Shown here piece by piece: positions 32,178 through 38,105 of a stretch of 38,105 nt of DNA. The position numbers were made by a program, and so were the translations under genes. The notes beneath the pieces are model-generated. The model did not search any database. It was not told the DNA's origin and was given only the letters and a program-made list of their open reading frames with translations. The stretch is taken from NCBI RefSeq assembly GCF_900696085.1, contig NZ_CAADFC020000036.1, positions 1-38,105 of the forward strand. The letters are read 5' to 3'. The stretch is from Bradyrhizobium ivorense. Its GTDB lineage: Bacteria; Pseudomonadota; Alphaproteobacteria; Rhizobiales; Xanthobacteraceae. Positions within the stretch are counted from its first letter, which is position 1. Each line of letters begins with the position of its first letter.

Positions 32178-33575
32178 TCAGCATTCCACGACGTTCACCG
32201 CGAGCCCGCCCAGCGAGGTCTCCTTGTATTTGGACTTCATGTCCTCGCCAGTCTGCAGCATCGTCTTGATGACGGCATCAAGCGATACATAGTGCTTGCC
32301 GTCACCACGCAACGCCATTCGAGCGGCGTTGATGGCCTTGACGGCGCCCATCGCATTGCGCTCGATGCAAGGGATCTGCACCAATCCACCAACCGGATCG
32401 CAAGTGAGTCCGAGATTGTGCTCCATCCCGATCTCGGCAGCGTTCTCGACCTGGGCCGGCGCACCGCCGAGCACGGCCGTCAGGCCGCCTGCGGCCATCG
32501 AGCAGGCGACGCCGACCTCGCCCTGACAGCCAACTTCCGCGCCGGAGATCGAGGCATTCGCCTTGTAGAGCATGCCGATCGCAGCCGCGGTGAGAAGGAA
32601 CGTCACGACGCCGTCGTCGGTCGCGCCCGGACAGAACTTGACGTAGTAGTGCAGTACGGCAGGGATCACGCCGGCGGCGCCGTTGGTCGGCGCAGTCACG
32701 ATCCGTCCGCGCGCTGCATTCTCCTCATTCACCGCCATCGCGAAGGCGTTGACCCAGTCCATCGCCGCCAGCGGATCGACGCTCTCGGTGTCGCTGTTGC
32801 GGGCCGACAGTTCGCGGTAGAGCGCCGGTGCGCGACGGCGAATGCCCAGCGGCCCGGGTAACGGCTCGGCCGCGCCGGCATTGTCGATTCCGAAGCCGCG
32901 ATCAACGCATTGCTTCATCGTCTCCCAGATCTTCAGGAGGCCGGCGCGGATGTCCGCGTCGGTGCGATGTACGCATTCATTTGCGAGCACCACGTCGGCG
33001 ATCGAGCGGCCGCTCGACTCGGCGCGTGCAACCAGCTCGGCGCCGGTGCCGAACGGATACGGCCAGACCGGGAGCTCGGCGCCTACGCCGCCAGCCGCGT
33101 CGCCAAGGCCACGCTCGATCACGAATCCGCCGCCGATCGAGAAGTAATAGCGTTCTGCCAACAGACTGCCGTCGGCCGCGAACGCCACGAGGCGGATTCC
33201 ATTAGGATGTTCCGGCAATGCGCTGTCGGGCTTAAACACGATATCGCGCCCGCGCCGGAACGGGATCGGATGAACATTGAGCAGCCGCAGCTCGCCGGAG
33301 CGCCGGATGTCCGCAAGCTGGGGCGCCACTTGGGCCGGATCGACCGTATCGGGCTTTTCGCCGAGCAGGCCGAGGATCACGCCAAGATCGGTCGCATGCC
33401 CTCGTCCGGTCGCGCCCAACGAGCCATAGAGATCGGCGCGAACCTGCACCGTTCTGCAAAGCAGGCCATCGCGCTCGAGCGCGATGACGAATTGCCCGGC
33501 CGCGCGCATCGGCCCCACCGTGTGCGAACTCGAGGGGCCGATGCCGATCTTGAAAATGTCGAAGACCGAAAGCAT
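32178..33575 (-). CDS. sdaA: L-serine ammonia-lyase (iron-sulfur type)
   Basis: The 465-residue enzyme turns L-serine into pyruvate and ammonia with a [4Fe-4S] cluster. It starts MLSVFDIFKIGIGPSSSHTV, has RGRIVTAPTNGAAGVIPAVL, and the cluster Cys region GCQGEVGVACSMAAGG and GLTCDPVGGLVQIPCIERN, and ends DMKSKYKETSLGGLAVNVVEC. Both domains are fused in one chain as in E. coli SdaA. Its ATG overlaps the stop of the amidohydrolase gene in TGATG, so the two are coupled. The longer frame to 33614 is rejected because the family start is at 33575. Confidence 0.96.
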   Translation of the reverse strand: MLSVFDIFKIGIGPSSSHTVGPMRAAGQFVIALERDGLLCRTVQVRADLYGSLGATGRGHATDLGVILGLLGEKPDTVDPAQVAPQLADIRRSGELRLLNVHPIPFRRGRDIVFKPDSALPEHPNGIRLVAFAADGSLLAERYYFSIGGGFVIERGLGDAAGGVGAELPVWPYPFGTGAELVARAESSGRSIADVVLANECVHRTDADIRAGLLKIWETMKQCVDRGFGIDNAGAAEPLPGPLGIRRRAPALYRELSARNSDTESVDPLAAMDWVNAFAMAVNEENAARGRIVTAPTNGAAGVIPAVLHYYVKFCPGATDDGVVTFLLTAAAIGMLYKANASISGAEVGCQGEVGVACSMAAGGLTAVLGGAPAQVENAAEIGMEHNLGLTCDPVGGLVQIPCIERNAMGAVKAINAARMALRGDGKHYVSLDAVIKTMLQTGEDMKSKYKETSLGGLAVNVVEC

Positions 33576-34744
33576 CAGGCAGCAGGCAGTTGTTGCTTGA
33601 CGAGCTCGACCCAATAGGCGGCGCCGAGCGGCAGGATTGCGTCGTTGAAATCGTAATATGGATTGTGCAACGGCGGATCATTGGCGGTCTCGCCCGCGCC
33701 GATGCAGATGTAAGCGCCCGGGCGCTCTTGCAGCATGAACGCAAAGTCCTCCGATCCCATCGCCGGCTTGATGTCGGTTTGGACCTGTTCGACGCCGACG
33801 AGGTTTGCGGCGGCCGACGCCGCGGCATGCGTTTCGGCGGGCGTGTTGATCACTCCCGGATAACCTCGCATGTAGCTCAGATCGATCTCCGCGCCATGAG
33901 TTTGCGCCACGCCGGCGCAGACCTGCTTCATGGCACCCTCGACCAGATCCTGTATCTCGGCGTCCAGCGTTCTGACCGTGCCGCGCAGTGTAACGGTTTC
34001 GGGCACCACGTTCCAGGTGTCGCCGCCGTGGATCTGGGTGACACTCACGACAGCAGCGTCCATTGCGCCGATGCGGCGGCTCACGATGCCTTGTAGAGCG
34101 GAGACGAGATCGGCCGACACCAGGATCGGGTCGATGCCCTTCTCCGGCGTCGCGGCATGACAACCGCTCCCGGTCACCACGATCTCAAAGGTATCGAGAA
34201 AGGCCGTCGCAATGCCGGTCCGGATCGCGAATTTCCCGCGCGGGATATTCGGAATGTTGTGCATCCCGTAAACCGCATCTGCCGGAAACATCTTGAACAA
34301 CCCCTCCTCGACCATCTTCTTGCCGCCGCCTTCATTCTCCTCGGCGGGCTGGAAAACGAAGTGGACGGTGCCGCGGAACGGCCGGTGACGGGCGAGCTGC
34401 ACGGCAGCGCCAAGCAGCATTGTGGTGTGGCCGTCGTGGCCACAGCCGTGCATCTTGCCAGCATGTGTTGATTTGTGGGCGCGGTCGCCCAGCTCCCGGA
34501 GATCAAGCGCATCCATGTCGGCGCGCAGCGCGATCGTCGGGCCTTCGCCATTCTTCAGCGTTCCGACCACGCCGGTTCCGCCGAGCCCGCGATGGACCGG
34601 GATCTGCATCTCCATCAGCGCATCGGCCACGAGCTGGGCGGTGCGGTACTCCTGGAACGCGGTTTCCGGGTTGGCATGGATGTCATGACGCCAATCCAGC
34701 ATCCGGGCACAGATATCGTCGGCGATTCCATATTCCTTTGACAT
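33575..34744 (-). CDS. M20 family amidohydrolase (hippurate hydrolase-like)
   Basis: The 389-residue zinc enzyme cleaves an N-acyl amino acid or similar amide. Motifs are RHDIHANPETAFQEYRTA, ALRADMDALDL, the metal ligands C101 and H103 in MHGCGHDGHTTML, QPAEENEGGG near 135, YGMHNIPNIPRG, TGSGCHAATPEKGIDP, and the late MGSEDFAFML with HNPYYDFND. Length is typical. It lies 23 bases after the DUF3100 transporter and overlaps the serine lyase start. That order suggests an imported N-acylserine or related amide is cut and the serine deaminated. The start at 34744 has AGGTGA upstream. Confidence 0.92.
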   Translation of the reverse strand: MSKEYGIADDICARMLDWRHDIHANPETAFQEYRTAQLVADALMEMQIPVHRGLGGTGVVGTLKNGEGPTIALRADMDALDLRELGDRAHKSTHAGKMHGCGHDGHTTMLLGAAVQLARHRPFRGTVHFVFQPAEENEGGGKKMVEEGLFKMFPADAVYGMHNIPNIPRGKFAIRTGIATAFLDTFEIVVTGSGCHAATPEKGIDPILVSADLVSALQGIVSRRIGAMDAAVVSVTQIHGGDTWNVVPETVTLRGTVRTLDAEIQDLVEGAMKQVCAGVAQTHGAEIDLSYMRGYPGVINTPAETHAAASAAANLVGVEQVQTDIKPAMGSEDFAFMLQERPGAYICIGAGETANDPPLHNPYYDFNDAILPLGAAYWVELVKQQLPAA

Positions 34745-34767
34745 GGGTGGGTTCACCTGTCCGTTGG

Positions 34768-36117
34768 CTAGCGATGGAAGAATTCGGCGATCAATGTCGC
34801 ACCGAGGAACGTGCCCGCGGCCGCCGTCAGCGAGACCACCACGATACGCCAGCTCAGCCTCCTGAAGATCGGAAGATCCTTGGCGACCGAGAAGCCGGCG
34901 AGCGTCAGCACGGGCGTCGTGAAAGCGAGGAAGTTCAGCTTGTCGACCGAGCCGATCATCGCGTTGGAGAACGGCAGCAGGCCGGGAATGCCGAGCACGG
35001 TGGTGACCACGACCAGGATAATGATGTGCGGCACTTTCGGCAGCAGACGGGCAAGGACGTCGACCAGCAGCACGACCGCGAGCATGACCAGGAGACCCGC
35101 CCCCGATTCCAGCAGCGGAACCTTGTAGGTGAGCGAATTGCCGATCAGGACGCCGCTCGCGACGGTGATCCAGGCCAGCAGCGAGTCCGAGAAGCCGAAC
35201 GTACCGTGCTTTGTCTCGCCGGCGCTGACGATCGAGGGGCCGAGATCTCCCGACGTGAAGTTCGAGAACCGGCCCAGCACGGGCTCCAGCCTGTCATACA
35301 GCCAGGAGCACACCGGCAGCGAGAAGAACAGGGCGAAATAGAAGCCGAGGACGGCGGTCATCAGGTTCGCCGCCGAGGCGATCGCAATCAGCTCCTTCGC
35401 CATCTCGGGCGGATTGTGGCCATTGATGGTGCCGATCGCGGCCGCCATCATGCTGCCCGAGCCGACGCCCGCACCCATCGCGAGCGACCGCGGATCGAAG
35501 ATGTGCAGGCTTGCCACAAAACCGGCCAACAGCGCAATGAACAGAGCGCCGAGCACGGTGCCGGTGATGTATTCAGCCAGCACGCCACGCCCTTCGGCGG
35601 AGTTCATGCCGTATTTCTCGCCGATGATCACCATGTTGCCTTCACGGCCGATCGAGAACGTCGCGCCGACCGCTTCGCGCTTGACGCCGAGCAGGAGCGC
35701 AATCGGCAGGCCGAGGACGAGCGTGCCGAAGGTGTGCCCGAGCTCCTGGAAGATCAACGCCCAGCCGGCCTTCTGCACCTCCGGCAGCGCGCCGCCGACC
35801 GTGAATGCCATCTTGATCACGAACAGCAGCAGGCCCGCGTTGAGCAGTTGTCCCGCATAGGTCTGCAGGCTCGGCCCGATCCGCGCGGCGGTAGGTAGAT
35901 AACGCGCTGAGAGGCCCCATGCGGCCGCAATCAGCAGCGCCCACACCATCGGTTGAAGCAGCACCTTGCCCGGTCCGATCTGGAACTGAACGATCCCGAC
36001 CATCTCGGCGACGGCAACGATGATCAGAACGGCAACGAACAGCGTGAGCTTGCCGGTGCTTGCGGGATTGACCGCCGGCGCGGCCAGGTCTGCGGAAGGC
36101 GAAGAGGTCGACGTCAT
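34768..36117 (-). CDS. DUF3100 family membrane protein, probable transporter
   Basis: The 449-residue inner-membrane protein has roughly 10-12 hydrophobic segments. Conserved-looking loops are GREGNMVIIGEKYGMNSAEG, GAGVGSGSMMAAAIGTINGH and SFLAFTTPVLTLAGFSV-like LNFLAFTTPVLTLAGFSVAK, which I associate with DUF3100. No substrate is known for the family. It is the first gene of a three-gene operon with the M20 amidohydrolase and L-serine lyase, so import of their substrate is the natural inference. GGAGGTG precedes the ATG at 36117; the longer frame to 36297 is discarded. Confidence 0.8.
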   Translation of the reverse strand: MTSTSSPSADLAAPAVNPASTGKLTLFVAVLIIVAVAEMVGIVQFQIGPGKVLLQPMVWALLIAAAWGLSARYLPTAARIGPSLQTYAGQLLNAGLLLFVIKMAFTVGGALPEVQKAGWALIFQELGHTFGTLVLGLPIALLLGVKREAVGATFSIGREGNMVIIGEKYGMNSAEGRGVLAEYITGTVLGALFIALLAGFVASLHIFDPRSLAMGAGVGSGSMMAAAIGTINGHNPPEMAKELIAIASAANLMTAVLGFYFALFFSLPVCSWLYDRLEPVLGRFSNFTSGDLGPSIVSAGETKHGTFGFSDSLLAWITVASGVLIGNSLTYKVPLLESGAGLLVMLAVVLLVDVLARLLPKVPHIIILVVVTTVLGIPGLLPFSNAMIGSVDKLNFLAFTTPVLTLAGFSVAKDLPIFRRLSWRIVVVSLTAAAGTFLGATLIAEFFHR

Positions 36118-36361
36118 GATGCTGGACACCTCCGGAAAATGATTGCGAGGCAATGCGGTGAACAGTGAACCAACTTGCCCGCGCAGCATCGGAGAGAAAG
36201 CAACTTGCATCAATGATCGTGTCGTCCAGTTTTTGTTGCATTTTTTGCAACACCGGCGGGACGAAGATCCAGCCCGCGAAAGCCGGCATGACCGCAACCG
36301 TTGCCGTCATGGATGCAAACGGTGCGAGGACGGCGAAGCCATTCCTCGGCGAGTTCCCGTG

Positions 36362-36940
36362 CTACTCGATCGCACCGGGCGCCCCGCCCGGTTCGAGCTT
36401 CTGTACGTCCGCCACATTGACGCCAAGCACGACGATGTCGTGCGTCTTGCCCTGAAGGTCTTTCACCTGATCGCGCAACAGCGCCTCGGCTCGGAAGCCG
36501 AGTGCCTCGAAGATCGTGATCGCGCGGGTCTGGTCCGACGTCATCTGCACGGTCAGGCGTTCCAGACCCATCGACAACGCGAGGTCAAAGGTCTCATTGG
36601 AAAGTGCCCGTCCGATGCCGGTGCCGCGCACATGCGAGGAGATCACGGTCCTGATCTCGCCGACATGGGCCGACCACGACACGGGATCCCGCACGATTGT
36701 GCCGCACCCCACCACAATGTCGTCCTTGACCACCAGCAGGCTGACGATCGAGCCGCGCTCGATCTCCTTGATCCATGCCGATAGCACCTTCGGCTCACGG
36801 ATATTCCGCGGCAGGAAAAGCATGTCGTGCACGGCAAGCGCGTTGGCAAATTTCCCGACGGCAGCCTCGTCGGCAGGTCCCATCAACCGAAACTCGGCGT
36901 CCCCGCTCTCGAAGTTGACGCGACGCGGATAGGATCGCAT
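36362..36940 (-). CDS. GNAT family N-acetyltransferase
   Basis: The 192-residue protein has the GNAT acetyl-CoA core: LLVVKDDIVVGCGTIVRD (beta strands 2-4), IRTVISSHVRGTGIGRAL (the R/Q-x2-G-x-G/A loop), and ERLTVQMTSDQTRAITIFEA with LGFRAEALLRD near the end. The substrate is unknown. The ATG at 36940 has GAGGA 8 bases upstream; ATG at 36955 is also possible, while the long frame from 37153 is a read-in. It lies 244 bases upstream of the DUF3100 gene on the same strand. Confidence 0.88.
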   Translation of the reverse strand: MRSYPRRVNFESGDAEFRLMGPADEAAVGKFANALAVHDMLFLPRNIREPKVLSAWIKEIERGSIVSLLVVKDDIVVGCGTIVRDPVSWSAHVGEIRTVISSHVRGTGIGRALSNETFDLALSMGLERLTVQMTSDQTRAITIFEALGFRAEALLRDQVKDLQGKTHDIVVLGVNVADVQKLEPGGAPGAIE

Positions 36941-37072
36941 CTTGATGTTCCTCATGCAGATCACTCGCTCAATCGAAATCCAGACTTCGCCGCAACCAAT
37001 TTGCGGGCTCTGCGGCGTTCTTCCAGCAGTCCTGCACGCGGGAGCCAGATCAAAGCAAGCCGAGCGCACCGA

Positions 37073-37110
37073 TGTCCGAATATAACTCCTGAGACGGCCT
37101 GTTTGCACCT
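37073..37110 (+). promoter_or_regulatory. 38-bp operator, copy F (acyl-CoA synthetase promoter)
   Basis: TGTCC-N5-TAACT-N15-TTGCACCT on the plus strand, ending 36 bases before the synthetase ATG. A weak -10 candidate (GAGCCT) lies at the same 22-base distance as in the other copies. Confidence 0.6.
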
Positions 37111-37146
37111 TTCCGAACGACGATGAGCACAAGAGCCTGTTGCCAA

Positions 37147-37718
37147 TGGCCAATACAAACGCTTCCAGGGACAGCCACGAACGCCCGCTTCACGAGATGC
37201 TCCGCAGCCATGCCCGCGAGCGGCCGGAAAAGGCGGCCTGCATCTGGTATGGCCGTGCCATCACGTTCCTGGAGCTCGATCGCGCGAGTGATGCATTCGC
37301 GGCGCGCCTGCAGCAGCTCGGCGTCGCCAATGGCGAGCCGGTCGCACTGTTCATGAACAACTGTCCGCAATACCTGATGGCGCAATACGGCATCCAGAAG
37401 ATCGGCGCCATTGCCTCGCCCTGCGGGGCGCTGAACAAGGAGCACGAGCTCGCCTATCAGCTCGACGATCTCGGCGCGCGCGTGATCGTCGCGGCCGAAC
37501 CGCTCTTGCCGGTCGTGGCTCAGGTCCGTGACAAGACCAAGCTCGAGCATGTCTTCGTGGTCCGCTACCCGGACCTGCTGCCCGAGCGGCCGCCGATCGG
37601 CGTTCCCGACGAGCTGTTCGCATCCGCCTCCAGGCCGGCCGGTATGGCCGGCGAGATCGAGGACTTCCTCGCCGTCACCGCAAGCGGTGCGTCGCCCCGC
37701 GATGTCGCGATCGACATG
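37147..37718 (+). CDS. AMP-dependent acyl-CoA synthetase, 5' part only
   Basis: About 191 codons of an adenylate-forming CoA ligase N-terminus are present: LHEMLRSHARERPEKAACIW, YGRAITFLELDRASDAFAAR, EPVALFMNNCPQYLMAQYGI, and GAIASPCGALNKEHELAYQL. At 37718 the sequence turns into the reverse complement of the gene. The continuation with the P-loop (MIYTSGSTGRPKGAM) is found only on the opposite strand at 37719-37853. The frame stays open on the plus strand but encodes nonsense after the turn. The start could be 37147 or the ATG at 37198. Substrate is unknown. Confidence 0.8.
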
Positions 37719-38105
37719 CAGCACGTCCTCGGCGCCGATCCCGTTGCAGGTCACGGTCGCGGCCGTCTTGAAGATGACGTTGCGATAGGACAGCATCGCC
37801 CCCTTGGGCCGACCCGTGCTGCCCGACGTGTAGATCATCAGCGCCGTATCGTTCATGTCGATCGCGACATCGCGGGGCGACGCACCGCTTGCGGTGACGG
37901 CGAGGAAGTCCTCGATCTCGCCGGCCATACCGGCCGGCCTGGAGGCGGATGCGAACAGCTCGTCGGGAACGCCGATCGGCGGCCGCTCGGGCAGCAGGTC
38001 CGGGTAGCGGACCACGAAGACATGCTCGAGCTTGGTCTTGTCACGGACCTGAGCCACGACCGGCAAGAGCGGTTCGGCCGCGACGATCACGCGCGCGCCG
38101 AGATC
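37467..38105. repeat. Fold-back inverted repeat at the window end
   Basis: The arm 37467-37718 (252 bases) is matched by its reverse complement at 37854-38105, identical wherever I compared them. The 135-base centre is single copy. The arm reaches the last base of the window. Confidence 0.93.
37719..38105 (-). CDS. Inverted partial copy of the acyl-CoA synthetase gene
   Basis: Read from the window end on the minus strand, the codons repeat the synthetase part from VIVAAEPLLPVVAQVRDKTK to ASPRDVAIDM. They then continue uninterrupted through NDTALMIYTSGSTGRPKGAM, LSYRNVIFKTAATV and IGAEDVLH. This shows the true downstream sequence of the gene at 37147, including the ATP-binding P-loop. It is probably not a second gene but the product of a chimeric join. 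Confidence 0.75.

Noticed and set aside
34420..35898. 492-codon open frame on the plus strand
   Set aside because: It lies antisense to the DUF3100 and M20 genes, has low-complexity Arg/Gln/Asp-rich sequence and no family features. It is a shadow of high-GC codon use.
37050..38090. 346-codon minus-strand frame beginning as an acyl-CoA synthetase
   Set aside because: Only the first third is genuine synthetase sequence; the rest is antisense reading produced by the fold-back.
1..38105. CRISPR arrays, tRNA and rRNA genes
   Set aside because: None were seen: no regularly spaced identical repeats, no cloverleaf-like segments with the conserved TTCGAATC-type arm, and no rRNA-like blocks.

Overview
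The window reads as a high-GC alphaproteobacterial chromosome, most likely Bradyrhizobium or a close relative. The grounds are the IS66 and IS1182 types, FixK2/FNR-type boxes, many small Bradyrhizobium-like envelope proteins, and an adc / acyl-CoA / phasin gene complement. This is judged from protein character only; no search was run.

Bases 1-14,000 are an accessory region. An intact-looking IS66 element (109-2639) truncates a DUF4239-like membrane gene. Then come small secreted or membrane proteins, an Omp25-like porin, a mini LuxR-type HTH protein, a Tat-exported Arg-rich protein, a stand-alone Cache protein and a serine hydrolase. Five TTGA-N6-TCAA boxes (3056, 3711, 6406, 7126, 10892) suggest that much of this stretch answers to low oxygen. 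Next is the wreck of an encapsulin nanocompartment operon. The DyP peroxidase has lost its N-terminal half but keeps its cargo-loading tail. The encapsulin gene has a stop at codon 7 and is fused at about codon 129 to a truncated IS1182 transposase.

Bases 14,065-24,619 hold a LysR gene facing a long minus-strand lipid cluster: alpha/beta hydrolase, phasin (frameshifted), SDR, acyl-CoA ligase, wax ester synthase/DGAT and an MFS transporter. After a hairpin come adenylate kinase, a small unknown protein, a second SDR and a second alpha/beta hydrolase.

Bases 24,778-32,012 contain three paralogous AraC regulators around a plus-strand operon of acetoacetate decarboxylase, 3-hydroxyacyl-CoA dehydrogenase and a CaiB-type CoA-transferase. 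The main discovery here is a 38-bp site, TGTCC-N5-TCACC-N15-TCGAACCT, seen six times and in most cases followed 21-22 bp later by a -10-like TAgnnT element. Four copies precede genes: the hydrolase/phasin/ligase/WS operon, araC1, adc, and a second acyl-CoA synthetase. Two copies precede only an intrinsic terminator and would make short RNAs. Together they outline an AraC-controlled lipid/short-chain acid regulon.

Bases 32,178-36,940 hold a tight DUF3100 transporter - M20 amidohydrolase - L-serine ammonia-lyase operon and a GNAT gene. The window ends in an acyl-CoA synthetase gene that folds back on itself (252-bp identical inverted arms, 37467-37718 and 37854-38105), probably a chimeric contig end.
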